Shown one piece after another: positions 21,875 through 34,267 of a DNA stretch of 64,000 nucleotides. Source of the stretch: Nipponacmea schrenckii (lineage: Eukaryota; Mollusca; Gastropoda; Lottiidae); NCBI GenBank assembly GCA_030562195.1, contig CM060199.1, positions 26,494,338 to 26,558,337 of the forward strand. The letters are read 5' to 3'. Numbering within the stretch: position 1 is the stretch's first letter; the number at the start of each line of letters is the position of its first letter. A model generated the notes under the pieces. It was not told the origin of the DNA, did no database searches, and saw nothing but the letters and a program-made list of their open reading frames with translations. The position numbers and the translations under genes were made by a program.

Positions 21875-22123
21875 ATATGCATCCTTTTGATCTCAAAACA
21901 ACATCACCAGAGAGGCACTGGACTGGAATCCCCAAGGGCATAGAAGACAAGGACGACCTTTACATAGCTTGAAAAGAATAAGACTGAAAGAGCTAGGAAG
22001 GATTGGCAAGACCTGGAATGAAGCAAAAAGAACAGCTCATAACAGAGTGAGATGGAGAACGTCTGTAGCAGCCCTATTCTCCGCAAGAAACGAAGAGGAC
22101 TAACTTAATAATATGCATCCTTT
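21875..22123 (+). mobile_element. 5'-truncated LINE tail with target-site duplication
   Basis: A 13-bp direct repeat ATATGCATCCTTT (21875-21887 and 22111-22123) flanks 223 bp. The insert encodes the last 64 residues of a LINE reverse transcriptase (21909-22103): ALDWNPQGHRRQGRP, then TWNEAKRTAHNRVRWR and a stop, a pattern typical of LINE RT C-termini. There is no poly-A; the tail is short and T/A-rich. The reading frame is intact and the TSD perfect, so the insertion is young, but it is dead on arrival. Confidence 0.78.
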
Positions 22124-24400
22124 ATTTTTCTGCAAAATCATCTTCATTGGCTAAAGGTTCATATGATACCTTGATTTCTAATTTTGGTAAAGAACATCTG
22201 GATTAATAGGGATCCAAAAATTGGTAATTTGCATATTTCTCGTATCTTCAGATGGTTATATCTCATGAACAAGACTCTTGGCAACATTCTAATTGACATT
22301 ATTGTGATGTGATTTTCATCAGCTTTCTAACAATATCTTTATTTTAGCTATAGACCGAAAACTGATGAAAATACGCCTAGTAGAAAATAAACGATTTTAA
22401 CATTCATATTTTTTTATATTTAGTTCTATTTAACTTAAAAACAAAATTCGAACAGATTTATAATGTGCAAATTCCCAGCTTTCAAGCAATATATAAATCA
22501 ATATGTATAAATAAAAATTGCGAAAAGTTTAAGAATAAAATTACACTCTAATTAAACAGATATAAATAGACAGGTCATAAAGTCTGACTGTGTTAATTTC
22601 TTATCTTTTGGTCAAGACACAAATTTTGACATTTCCAGTTAAAGTATCACAACCAATCAAAACCAGTCATTAGACTTTGTGGGCGTGGTTAAGCCCAGAT
22701 ATTTTACATCACTGTGTGTATTTTTCTTTCAATCGAAATAGGGTCTCGGAGGATCAGTCAATATGTGTTATTTTGATGGACATGTATATAGAATCTATAA
22801 CCGATTGCCGAAATTTATATGGAAACTGATTTTTGAATTTTTAATTTGATTTTGATTTAATTACGATTTAAAATTATAAAAACTTCGAAGGTGTATATTG
22901 TGACGTTGACCTTTGGCGATCTTTATACCTGTACATATGTGATAGTTCTATCCAATGACATATTAAGCTTTATAGCAAAATGTAAACTTTCGGTTTATCG
23001 GCATTTAAAAATTGCGAATTTTTCCTATAAAACGGTCAATTCACATATTTTGACATTTCTAGTTGAAGTTTCCGAAACAAGTCAATGGACTTTGTGGGCG
23101 TGGTTAAGCCCAGATATTTTTACATCACAAACCTTAATGATTGCCAGTCTTTAAACAAACTCAAATGTCACGTGTTAAATCATGAATAAATCATCTCTCC
23201 CAATAATCGCAAAATCAATCTACATTCTATCCTTAAATGACAGCCAGGAGACCAACAAATTCTAAATAGCTCGAAAGCTGCAGAACTGTTACAAACAGGT
23301 CTAGTTATTCTTTCCAATGGTGTATAACACTTGATATTTGATCAAAATTGCACGTTTTAAATTTGCAAATTTTGTAATTTCTTCTATACTAACTGTGTGT
23401 ATTTTTCTTTAAATCGAAATAGGGTCTCGGAAGATAATTCAATTTGTGTTATTTTGATGTACATGTATATAGAATCTATTGCCGAAATATATATGGAAAC
23501 CGATTTTTGAATTGTTATTTTGATTTTGATTTTTTACGATTAAAAATTAATCCCATTTAAATGATTCAAAGATATTATATATCTTAAATAAAAGGAATGA
23601 TTGTTCATTTCTCGTTGTGGGCGATGTATGATATGGAATATTTGGAAGGAAATGACAACCTTTAGAATTTTAAATGATATTCTCTTAAGCAAAAATAATG
23701 TACAGTTGAGAGGACTAGTGGTATAAGTGACGCAACTCTATAAAATACTCTCTTAAAGATGTAAAGCCGCGCTGTTAATTTGATGGCTCTATGTTATACC
23801 ATGGCAACTTGCCACAAATTGCAGGATCTAATGTTCCTACTACACCTAAATTAAGATTGATAAATAAATAAATAAACAAATTAAAAGTATCAACGATCTG
23901 GAAAGTTAATTTAATCCGAGATCAATTTGTAATCTCAAATAAGGTGTTATGTCCCTTAGACCACAAATTTGTTTTTTCGACGTTTTGTTTTACACACTAA
24001 TTAAATAGATATAAATGTTACAAGAAGGGTTAAGAAGATAATGTAACAGGTCATAAAGTCAAATTGTGTTAATTTCTTATGTTTGGTCAAGACAAATTTT
24101 GACATTTCCAGTTTAAGTATCGCAACCAATCAAAACAAGTCATTATACTGAGTAGGCGTGGTTACGTTCTATTTTAAATGACAGCCAGGAGATATAACAA
24201 ATTATAAATATCTCTAGCTGCACAATTGTTACAAACAGGTCTAGTTCTTATTATGGAATTGGATATTATAAATGCAAAGTTTCACCCATGCAATAGAAGG
24301 GACGCGCACTGTCTTGGTACCGTCTAACGGTTCTAGTTTTTTACGTATTTCGACTTTGGCGAAAACGTATTGTAATCGTTTGGATTATTTTTTTTTTTTT
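22124..24400. repeat. Mosaic of diverged dispersed repeats
   Basis: Two segments recur: one around 22720-22850 and 23395-23530 (contains TCGAAATAGGGTCTCGGA), another around 22625-22715, 23045-23125 and 24090-24180 (contains GTGGGCGTGGTTAAGCCCAG or a variant). No coding potential. The element type is not recognised. Confidence 0.6.
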
Positions 24401-25278
24401 TTTTTTTTGCAATTCTTGGATGAGTTTGCAGACAAACTGGTAAAAGGTACAGAAATTCTAAATCTACAGTTGATCTTAGAATGATTTCTATTATCAAATA
24501 AAACAAAACCGGAAGTTCTATCTCTGACCGGAAGTGAGAACCGGAAGTTGAGGTTTTTTTGCTTTAGCAAGTTTATTTTCAGTTCGATTTTGACCGGATT
24601 TTCAGATTTGAAAACTTCAATGTATTTGTCAACTAATAATTATAGGTTTTATGCAATTAGGTTAAATATTCTACCCACGATTTGCAATTCAATATTCAAG
24701 GGTCATCGGCAAAAATTTCAGACCGTGATTTCTCCTTTAATATAAATGGAAAAATTTTGAAACTTTACCAGTCAATAGGCGATATGTTTATAATTTTTGA
24801 AAAAATGTGAAAAAAAAAATTCCACTTCTGGTTTAGCCTCAAATGACGTAATTACGTAACTTCCGGTCTATAACTGCTAGGTGAAAAGTGAAAACTGTTT
24901 TATAAATAACTTGTCAATAGTAATTGATTTGACCTAAATAATTAGGTCAAGCTGCCATATCGGCCGCCATTTTGAATTTTCGTTACAATTCTTAAATCCG
25001 AAATTCAGACACTACTGATGGACCGATTTTGATGAAATTTAGCACATAGATACAATGGATCATTATCTACCTTTTCTTGGAGACCGATTTTCAAATTTCG
25101 TATTTTCTTTCGAATTATTTAAATTTCGATTTTTTCAAAATTAGGTCACTTTAACGGCTACGGAAGGTGTGACCCACTTAATCTATGACCTTGAAAATTA
25201 GGTCAAATAATATTCAATATATTGTCTACGAGTAGATATTTTTTAATTTGGCTTACTTAACCCTTTCGGGCCCCAAAA

Positions 25279-25294
25279 GGGACTTATGAGTCCC
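25279..25294. repeat. piggyBac subterminal palindrome 1
   Basis: GGGACTTATGAGTCCC, a near-perfect palindrome 18 bp inside the left end. Same core as the three other copies in this element; a likely transposase-binding site. Confidence 0.75.
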
Positions 25295-25627
25295 GTCTGA
25301 TATTTGCCACAATGTTGTAAAAGATTTGTAAGTTATCATCGATATTATATATTAATATAACAATAATATTGTCTAATGACCAGATGGTAGGGTTCATCTC
25401 AAGTGCAAGGAATTTTCCATTTCATCATTTGGTGTGACCTTTGAAGCTTGCACGTTTTTATTTTTGTTTTTTTTTTAATCTAACCATAACAGATATACAT
25501 CTTTTTAAAGGTAAGCCCTGGCATAGGGAATTTTTTTAAGGATTATATATTCAGTTATTAACTATTTAGATGAATCATGGTTTTCATCTTCTTGTTTTTG
25601 ATAAATTTTGTGTCCATCTTTCCAGGT

Positions 25628-25643
25628 GGGACTTGTCAGTCCC
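25628..25643. repeat. piggyBac subterminal palindrome 2
   Basis: GGGACTTGTCAGTCCC, same core as the first palindrome. Confidence 0.75.
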
Positions 25644-25675
25644 GACAGGCTATTTCGCAAAATTTGCCATCTGAC

Positions 25676-25691
25676 GGGACTTTTCTGTCCC
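25676..25691. repeat. piggyBac subterminal palindrome 3
   Basis: GGGACTTTTCTGTCCC; preceded by CTGAC exactly as the right-end copy at 27901. Confidence 0.7.
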
Positions 25692-25839
25692 GATCGGTTT
25701 ATCTTACTTAGAACAAAACATATATTTTTTAGTTCTGAATAATTAAATTAAAGAGATTTTAAATCTTATATTTAGATGACACAGAGAACTTTCAATGTGC
25801 AACAGGTCTGTGATTTGACCCAAAGAGGATGGAGAGAGT

Positions 25840-27769
25840 ATGGATATGGATGATGATTCGGACATTGATGAATCAATTGTAACTGAGGCTAATGATGGTC
25901 AGAGTCAAACAGAACCTGATTCTGAAGAACCTTTACATTCCATCCACACTTCAGAAGAGAGCCCTATAGATTACAGGCCGAGGGGGAAAAAGTCGAGAGT
26001 GCCACCGAACTCCAGATTCTTTTGTACACAGAGAAGGTATTATATCAATTACAAAAAAAAATTCATTATGAACTATAATTTCAATATACATCTGACCACC
26101 TAAAAACACAATCAGACAACAAGTACAAAATTCTGTCTAATGTTAACAGCAAAGAGCTTTGTGCTCGATATTAACTATGAAATGTTACTGATCTGTATTG
26201 TCCAATAAGTTATTTTTTGTTCCTCATAGAAATATACATATATATTGTGTTCAGTATCTTGACAAAATTGCATTGAAAATAAATCTTTATAATTGTAGGT
26301 GCAGTTCTTGAGCAGTTTGAAGATTGTACTACTGCTGGTGACTTTTTTCTGAAGTTTTTCGATACTGATTTACGACAGCATACTATCTACCAAACCAATT
26401 TGTATTCTGTTCAGAAGTCAACTAACATTAGAGCTGTGACAGATAAAGAACTTCTGGGCTTTTTTGGTATCAATCTGTTAATGGGCTACCATAAACTACC
26501 ATCATGGAGAGATTACTGGAAACATGATGAAGACTTGGAATTGCCTTTTGTTTCCTCGTGCATGTCTCGCAATAGATTTAGGGATATATTATCAAACCTT
26601 CATTTCAATGACAATCATGCAATTCCAAATAATAACAATGATAAATTATATAAATTAAGACCACTGATTTCTGGGTTAAATACAAATTTTGCTAAATTAT
26701 ATGATGTCACAAGGAATATATCGATAGACGAAAGCATGATTAAATTCAAGGGAAGGAGCACTTTAAAGCAATACAACCCCATGAAACCAAATTTAAAAGG
26801 GGTTTCAAACTGTGGGTAAGGGCTGACATGAATGGATACATATCAAAATTTGAAGTATATCAAGGGAAATTTGGTACTGAAAATTTTGTTAATGATGAGA
26901 AATGGCAATTTGGCTTGGGAGAAAAAGTAATCATCTCTCTTCTTTCAGATGTTGTAGACAAAAATCACATGGTATATTTTGACAATTATTTCTGTTCTGT
27001 TCCTTTGATGGAATACTTAAAAACCAAGGGTATATTGGCATGTGGAACTGTTCGTAAAAATAGGAAATATCTGCCCAATAATGTAAAATCTGACAGGGAA
27101 CTGAAACGAGGTGAATTTGATTTTAGGGTATCTGAAAATGACATTGTTTACTACAAATGGATGGATAATAAAGCAGTGCACTTGCTTTCAAACTTCCATG
27201 GTTCAGATGCTACCTTTGTTACAAGAACCCAAAAAGATGGATCTGCAGCAGAATTTTCATGTCCATCATCTATTGTTGATTATAATAAGTATATGGGTGG
27301 GGTTGACAAAGCAGATATGTTGTGTGCCATACATGGACTGAACAGAAAGTCGTTAAAATTTTGGCACAGATTAGCATTTGGCCTCCTTGACAGAGCTCTT
27401 ATTAACGCAATGGTTGTTTACAATCAAATTACTGGACAAAAATTTTCAAGTCTTGATTTCAGGAGAGAGGTGGCACAAAGCTTGATTACTATGTCCCGTG
27501 AGCCAAAGGTTGGTCGTCCTGGGGGGTCTTCTCCTTTGTCACACCTTGTTAAAAGACGGAAAGTAAACTATTCCGTAGGTGAAGGAATACGGTTATTAAA
27601 TGTTGGAGTTCATCTTATTATATTTGTTGAAGGTCGTGGAAGATGTGAAGTGTGTGCTAAGCACAATATAGAGTCTCGTCCTCATAGCAAATGTTTTACA
27701 TGTAAAGTGTTCTTGTGTTGCAATAAAAACAAAAAATTTCTTTATGGAATTCCATGGAGTAAGTCTTGA
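25840..27769 (+). pseudogene. piggyBac transposase (PGBD-type), frameshifted
   Basis: An acidic N-terminal exon starts at ATG 25840 (MDMDDDSDIDE) and probably ends at a GT near 26036. After a possible intron, the frame resumes at about 26299 (following TTGTAG) and encodes the transposase core: FFGINLLMGYHKLPSWRDYW, then SIDESMIKFKGRS with the first catalytic Asp. A net 2-base frameshift near 26790 separates this from the rest (to 27769), which holds the second (MVYFDNYF) and third (GGVDKADM) catalytic Asp and a C-terminal Cys-rich zinc-binding end (CEVC, CFTC). The exon 1/2 phase does not fit a simple splice, so another lesion or splice site is likely. All DDD residues are present. Cut-and-paste transposase acting on the TTAA-flanked ends. 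Confidence 0.9.
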
Positions 27770-27900
27770 ATAAAAGTGCTTAAATATTATAAATTCTTTG
27801 TACTAATGAATTATTTTCATTATTAATGAATTAATAAACTAATATTTGAATTAACAGTATTGTCTTCATTGATTATTTGTCACAGCCTTTAAGGCCTGAC

Positions 27901-27916
27901 GGGACTTACAAGTCCC
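27901..27916. repeat. piggyBac subterminal palindrome 4
   Basis: GGGACTTACAAGTCCC, 135 bp inside the right end, preceded by CTGAC. Confidence 0.75.
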
Positions 27917-29624
27917 ACTTCCATATATTTCACAAAATTTAAAAATTTTTCAAAAAAACTTTTGGTATGTCTCTTTTGTGACAGAACAACACAAAAAATA
28001 ACACAGAATTTAGTGTAGCCTTGAAATTTCTACCCTTGGGCCTGAAAGGGTTAAAAAATGCATAGAGATAAGTGTACTTAAATACAGCAAAAATTGATTA
28101 TTTTCATATTTTCGCCATCATTAACCGTTACGGAAGGTGTGACCTAATTATTTTATGACTTTGAAAACTGGGTCAAATGATATTCAATATATTGTCTAGA
28201 TGTAGGTCATTGCAAATTTAGCCTACATAATATTTTAAGGCTCTCGAAATACGTTCATAATTGTAAGCAATTCTAGTTTTTTTTGTAATTCTTGGATGAG
28301 TTTGCAGACAAACTGGTAAAAGGTGCAGAAATTCTAAATCTACAGTTGATCTTAGAATGATTTCTATTATCAAATAAAACAAAACCGGAAGTTCTATCTC
28401 TGACAGGAAGTGAGAACCGGAAGTTCAGGTTTTTTTGCTTTAGCAAGTTTATTTTCAGTTCGATTTTGACCGGATTTTCAGATTTGAAAACTTCAATGTA
28501 TTTGTCAACTAACAATTATAGGTTTTATGCAATTAGGTTAAATATTTTACCCACGATTTGCAATTCAATATTCAAGGGTCATCGGCAAAAATTTCAGACC
28601 GTGATTTCTCCTTTAATATAAATGGTAAAATTTTGAAACCTTACCAGTTGATAGGCGATATGATTATAATTTTTGAAAAAATGTGAAAAAAAAAATTCCA
28701 CTTCCGGTTTAGCCTCAAATGACGTAATTACGTAACTTCCGGTCTATAACTGCTAGGTGAAAAGTGAAAACTGTTTTATAAATAACTTGTCAATAGTAAT
28801 TGATTTGACCTAAATAATTAGGTCAAGCTGCCATATCGGCCGCCATTTTGAATTTTCGTTACAATTCTTAAATCCGAAATTCAGACACTACTGATAGACC
28901 GATTTTGATGAAATTTAGCACATAGATACAATGGATCATTATCTACCTTTTCTTGGAGACCGATTTTTAAATTTCGTATTTTCTTTCGAATTATTTAAAT
29001 TTCGATTTTTTCAAAATTAGGTCACTTTAACGGGTACGGAAGGTGTGACCCACTTAATCTATGACCTTGAAAATAAGGTCAAATAATATTCAATAAATTG
29101 TCTACGAGTAGATATTTTTTAATTTGGCTTACTTAAAAAATTCATAGAGATAAGTGTACTTAAATACAGCAAAAATTGATAATTTTCATATTTTCGCCTT
29201 CATTAACCGTTACGGAAGGTGTGACCTAATTATTTAATGACTTTGAAAACTAGGTCAAATGATATTCAATATATTGTCTAGATGTAGGTAATTGCAAATT
29301 TAGCCTACATAATATTTTAAGGCTCTCGAAATACGTTCATAATTGTAAGCAATTCTAGTTTCAACTTTTGACTCAAATTCCGTCATAATTTGTGCTCATG
29401 TTTTCATACGTATTAATATACAAAATTCGAAAAATTAACTACCATGCAAACACTTTTATTAAGAAAGTCCTCCTATGATATGATTTTCTCATTTAAGCTT
29501 TTTCAAAGCTTGCTCTCTCCTCAAAATTGCATAGAAGCCTCCGCAACTGTGTCGAGCCATGAAACAATTCAATGTGAAACTGGTGTCCTTAAAAAAAGAG
29601 CCCTGATCCACCATTGTCTTTGCC

Positions 29625-29790
29625 AGGGTGGTGAATGGCTCAGTGGTTAGCGAGTTGGACTGTCGTCTGCTAGGTGACTAGGTGCCGTGGGTTCGAATCC
29701 CGATCGGTGCGAGGAAATAAAAATTAAGTCTGATTCCTAGGCCCGTGCTTTCCCGGAACTACGAGATAGTAGTCCCCCCACCCTTATACC
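29625..29790 (+). mobile_element. tRNA-derived SINE
   Basis: Pol III promoter boxes are clear: A-box region TGGCTCAGTGGTTAGCG (29636-29652) and B box GGTTCGAATCC (29690-29700), spaced about 40 bp apart as in tRNAs. The head folds only partly as a tRNA and is followed by an unrelated tail (TCTGATTCCTAGGCCCGTGC) that recurs near 55410, so it is a SINE rather than a tRNA gene. The right boundary is uncertain. Confidence 0.78.
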
Positions 29791-29828
29791 TAGATTAGTA
29801 GTCCCCCCCACCCTTATACCTAGATTAT
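29765..29828 (+). repeat. Two-unit tandem repeat next to the SINE
   Basis: TAGTAGTCCCCCCACCCTTA and following ATACCTAGATTA occurs twice with a 1-bp difference in the C run. Probably the SINE's 3' variable region. Confidence 0.7.
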
Positions 29829-30326
29829 TATAATATTGCATAATGAAAGCATACCAAATTGGCCCGTGTGTACATTTTGGTGCTCTTGTTCTTGGTATAT
29901 GTTGTGATTTGTGGTGTCCATTAAAACGATAGCGTTGACGTGTACCCAATACAGTACTTATGTTTACAAGATCAACATAAGTGATCCAAAACTGATCAGT
30001 ATTTCCATGATTTCCATTCCTAGTTAGGTTTAAATATTCATCATGTGTGTTGAGGAGTTTCATAAAATCACTTCTTTCAAAGACTTAACTGATAGAACAA
30101 CCACCAAGTTCGTGTATTTGGAGTTTCAATTCATAGCAACTTCGGGATGTTGGTCACAGAAGGATTTGAAATGAAGCTCCCAGAATGCAAGTGCAAGAAA
30201 AGGATGAATCCGTCTACATCTATTGAAGTGTTTTCCACTAATAAATCCATTGAGGGAACCACCAGCAAGAACTCCTGTTTCAGTTAAGAGATAAGGACCC
30301 CTAGAACAATCTAAGAGATATCAAAG

Positions 30327-30755
30327 ACACGCATACACAACGCCCCTTGGAAACATCCTTCGATCATTTAACCTTAAGGGCGTTGCCTGGTCTAGCGTTC
30401 GAGAAAAATTCATGTCATGAACTGCCCTGATTCTTTGTTGTAGCCACAAATGGGACGAGAAAATATGTGTCTGAAAGTTTTTCGAGTCAATTTTTACTTA
30501 CAACCGAGATAATGGCGATTTAGTATCAGTTATTTATAGAAACCAAAGGACATTTCCCAACGCCATTACGACCACATAACGTCATGGGGTTCCACAGGGA
30601 TTCGTGCTCGGTTCCCTGCTCTTTACAGCATACACAACGCCCCCTTGGAAACATCCTTCGATCATTTAACCTTAAGGGCGTCGCCTGGTCTAGCGTTCGA
30701 GAAAAATATGTGTCTGAAAGTTTTTCGAGTCAATTTTTACTTACAATTGCAATGA
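30327..30755 (+). repeat. Duplicated block with rearranged order
   Basis: CATCCTTCGATCATTTAACC and following sequence occur at about 30330-30415 and 30630-30715; GTGTCTGAAAGTTTTTCGAG follows directly in the second copy but is found separately (30465-30505) in the first. The first copy therefore looks interrupted. No coding signal. The 29830-30327 stretch before it holds nothing recognised. Confidence 0.65.
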
Positions 30756-31167
30756 TTGAAATCAGCGTAGGGCGTGGAAATACTTACAAAATCGATGGTA
30801 TGTAAATATCAAACATAAAACTATCATTTATTTTGGTTAATCACTTTCCAATATCTAATAATTGCAATTTGTTCTGATTTTAGATGTAAACTCTTGAATT
30901 AGCCGCCATTTTGAAATATTTGTGTGACTTAAAATTTTGGATCGTGCAATATCACGAAACGAAATTAGTTCAGTGGGTAAAGACAATTAATAATTTCGTA
31001 ATAAATTTGGAAAGGGGACTGGTTTTTCATGCTTGACTGAATTTTATTTTATTCTATGCTCCTTGTATGTATAAAATAAGACATTGATATTTGTTCAATA
31101 CTAAGTTTCTTCATACAATAAATTAACTTTAATTTTTCTTCCAGTACACAGTCATTTATTAATTGTT

Positions 31168-33666
31168 TTATTTGTTAAACTGATTTATTAAATTCTTTCT
31201 AATGTCTAATTTTTTGGACAACTCTTTTAATTTCAACAAAAATCTCTCTTGGTCTTTGATGCCATAGGGATGAACATAATCTGGAAATCCTCTAAAAATT
31301 TCTTCCAGGGCACACATCAAAAAGCATTGCTTTGATGGCAACTAGCCATTAACACCTTTAAATAAAACATATGCAAATTGCGCTATACATATAATATACT
31401 TTAATGATAATGTGGGTCCCCACAATTATTTTTAATAAAAAGATAGGTGAAGATGTTAAATAGCCATTGATAAATCACTTTGAATCATTCATGACATGGA
31501 GGGATCTCTTTGTAATTGTTGTTCAGGTAATTCTTTCTCTGATCCAAAATCAAAAAGACTTAATACAGTTTAAAGGATAATTCTGAATTTTGAATTTCAG
31601 TCCTTCTAAAAAATTTTGTAAACCCACATGGAATTTTGAAAAATATTTCATTCAAATGAATATTCCTGTCACATTGTTTTAGGTGCACGCATAATTGAAA
31701 AGATACTTCTTTTCGGATATAACCAATAACAAGTGATAAAATGCAAACCTGCTATAATTCGATGGGCCAAAATCACATATTTACTATGATTGTTTGCAAA
31801 AAATTGAAGTAAATCAATTTTCCAAAATCTTATCATAGCTGGTCCATCCCCTGATCTTGTTGCTTGTTTCCTTATTTTATCATTCAGTCCTTCCCACATA
31901 AATGCTCAGCATAGCACTCACCTGTAAAAGTAACATTCTTTTATGGAATTATTGGGGTGAGGGCTCTTGACCTTCCAATCTTTCATCACAAGACAAACTG
32001 TTGCATTATGAGATCATTATGTCTCTCACAACTCAAACCATCACCATAGACAATATATGGGTTACATTAATCATCGGTCCTTGGTACATACTTATGTAAA
32101 TTTTGTAAAATGGCAATCGTGCCGGCAACTGTAGATGGGTTCTCATGTACAATTCCTAAATTGACCTACAAAAAAAATATCAACTATTTGTATGTTGTGA
32201 ACATTCAATTTTTGTACAAGAAAGGCCTATATTATCCGGGTCTCAAATACCTCATATAACGAAAAGTTAATTAAAAGAACCATACAAAACTTACTAATTT
32301 GCTTTTCTCATTCATCAGCTTTGTGTGTTTATGTTGAATGTCTGGATCATAAACATCTGAAATATTGCTGTTGAAGAATGGAATGTATTCACACAGTATG
32401 CCAGACACAGTGTGTTTAAGACTGTTTTTAATCTCTAACATGTCTTCAGTTGAAGGTAGAACATTTTTTAGTGGTATATCTACTGCAGGTATTGAATCTG
32501 TTAATGGCAGGTGAGTAGTAGGCACCCTATTGAAGGCAATATAGGCTAAAGCCCAAAGATGCATCTGATTTTGTTGTTCTCTGGTTTGGTGTCGAGCTAC
32601 AGTATGTCTTACAATGTTATCCCAACAAAATGTATATCCTGGATGTAAATCATCATTTATTGGATGGCCAATACCTGGAAAAGCAATAAATCATGAAGTA
32701 TTTCGGTATGAAAATACGTTATTTTGTCATACATATGTGCAGCAATATAAGTATAGTCGTGCAGATTATTGCATTCATCTTCATATTCTTTTCCAGTCTT
32801 CAATATTATAAATTATATAATTTAAATCAATTACCAATTACACCCTCATCTGCCTCAACACCTGTTGTCCCAAAGAGTCTCTTCCTTGCAGGAGGGTTGG
32901 CCATGTCTATCTCCTCATCGGTCTCCCAAGCATCATCCTCTTGTACTACCATGTGTCCTGCTTTTCATATAATCTTATCAAAATATTAAATAATAGTAAA
33001 TAAGATATGGAGAACCAAACAAAAATCAAAATTAAGTAAAATTTAGGCAAATATAAACATTAATGAAATCATTGTCATATCATATTAAATAACAAACATT
33101 GTAATTAAAAATTGGATAACGTAATATCTCAATATTTCTTTTAGCTACTTGAATGTCTCTCTCAAAGCCAGATTTAATTTTGTCTATTGATGACCTTGTG
33201 GCACAATTACTTGAGCACCAACCCATCCTGTTTGATTGTGTAATCACCTAAAATATTAATAATTAATGTAATACACATATAGCGATATACATGTAACAAT
33301 ATTAAAATTCAATAATAATGATAGACCTAGTGCAGTAAAATATTCATACATCAAATATTTCAATGTTATCTCCTTGAAATCAAAGCAAAAATTTAAGTGT
33401 GTGAGAAATGATCTAAAACTGTTCTCTCAATTTTACTCATTGAATTCATGGTCCATGAAGCTAAAATAAAATACCTTTAACTATTGTATCATTAAATAAA
33501 ATATGAAATGAATATGAAGTTAAATCTTACAGTTGACTTGCATCTACCGATCCATAATTGTATTGAATTAATAGTTTGTAACAGCTTAAAACGCTTGTCC
33601 CTCTTGAATAACAGTATCGCTAATAAGCAACCTACTGTTTGGCAAATATCATCTGGTACATCTTGG
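31168..33666 (-). pseudogene. DUF6589 protein gene, multi-exon, degraded in one exon
   Basis: Exons on the minus strand, most with good splice sites: 33666-33531 (DDICQTVGCLLAILLFKRDK), 33247 to about 33110 (NRMGWCSSNCATRSSIDKI), 32957-32835 (acidic linker), 32674-32295 (contains MHLWALAYIAFNRVP), 32165-32092 (VNLGIVHENPSTVAGTIAIL), about 32070-31922 (YGDGLSCERHND, then EFHKRMLLLQ in another frame), about 31900-31680 (SGDGPAMIRFWKIDLLQFF) and about 31338-31168 (terminal, ALEEIFRGFPDYVHPYGIKD). The order and motifs match DUF6589, a family common in cnidarians and molluscs and often repeat-associated; function unknown. The exon ending at 31922 has two stops and a frameshift, so this copy is probably a pseudogene. 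The 5' end is lost in the gap. Confidence 0.68.
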
Positions 33667-33676
33667 CTGAAAAAAA

Positions 33677-34176
33677 NNNNNNNNNNNNNNNNNNNNNNNN
33701 NNNNNNNNNNNNNNNNNNNNNNNNNNNNNNNNNNNNNNNNNNNNNNNNNNNNNNNNNNNNNNNNNNNNNNNNNNNNNNNNNNNNNNNNNNNNNNNNNNNN
33801 NNNNNNNNNNNNNNNNNNNNNNNNNNNNNNNNNNNNNNNNNNNNNNNNNNNNNNNNNNNNNNNNNNNNNNNNNNNNNNNNNNNNNNNNNNNNNNNNNNNN
33901 NNNNNNNNNNNNNNNNNNNNNNNNNNNNNNNNNNNNNNNNNNNNNNNNNNNNNNNNNNNNNNNNNNNNNNNNNNNNNNNNNNNNNNNNNNNNNNNNNNNN
34001 NNNNNNNNNNNNNNNNNNNNNNNNNNNNNNNNNNNNNNNNNNNNNNNNNNNNNNNNNNNNNNNNNNNNNNNNNNNNNNNNNNNNNNNNNNNNNNNNNNNN
34101 NNNNNNNNNNNNNNNNNNNNNNNNNNNNNNNNNNNNNNNNNNNNNNNNNNNNNNNNNNNNNNNNNNNNNNNNNNNN
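33677..34176. other. Assembly gap (500 N)
   Basis: 500 placeholder bases, directly upstream of the first visible DUF6589 exon. Confidence 0.99.
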
Positions 34177-34267
34177 TCCCGACCCAATATACATTTAGGG
34201 GAGTGAATGTTTATTAAAGACATTTTTTAGTAATAGATATTATCAATCGCTTACATTATTGATGATG

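Larger units (their letters stand above)
25257..28054 (+). mobile_element. Complete piggyBac element with TTAA target duplication
   Basis: TTAA at 25257-25260 and 28051-28054 flank a 2790-bp element whose ends are inverted: CCCTTTCGGGCCCCAA on the left, complement of TTGGGCCTGAAAGGG on the right. It carries a piggyBac-family transposase gene. The unoccupied site in the neighbouring duplicate confirms the borders to the base. Confidence 0.95.
24409..29360. repeat. 1.08-kb tandem duplication, first copy split by piggyBac
   Basis: Copy 1 is 24409-25260 plus 28051-28284 (1086 bp without the transposon); copy 2 is 28285-29360 (1076 bp). They match closely throughout, including TTGCCGATGACCC complement blocks and GGCCGCCATTTTGAATTTTC. 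Copy 2 has an unoccupied TTAA at 29133-29136 at the point where copy 1 holds the transposon. No gene is recognised in the unit. Confidence 0.92.

Noticed and set aside
29625..29712. Functional tRNA gene
   Set aside because: A and B boxes are present, but acceptor-stem pairing is poor and the sequence continues into a repeat-type tail, as in a SINE.
33492..34223. Open frames crossing the second N gap
   Set aside because: Unknown bases are read as open; only the exon 33531-33666 has support.
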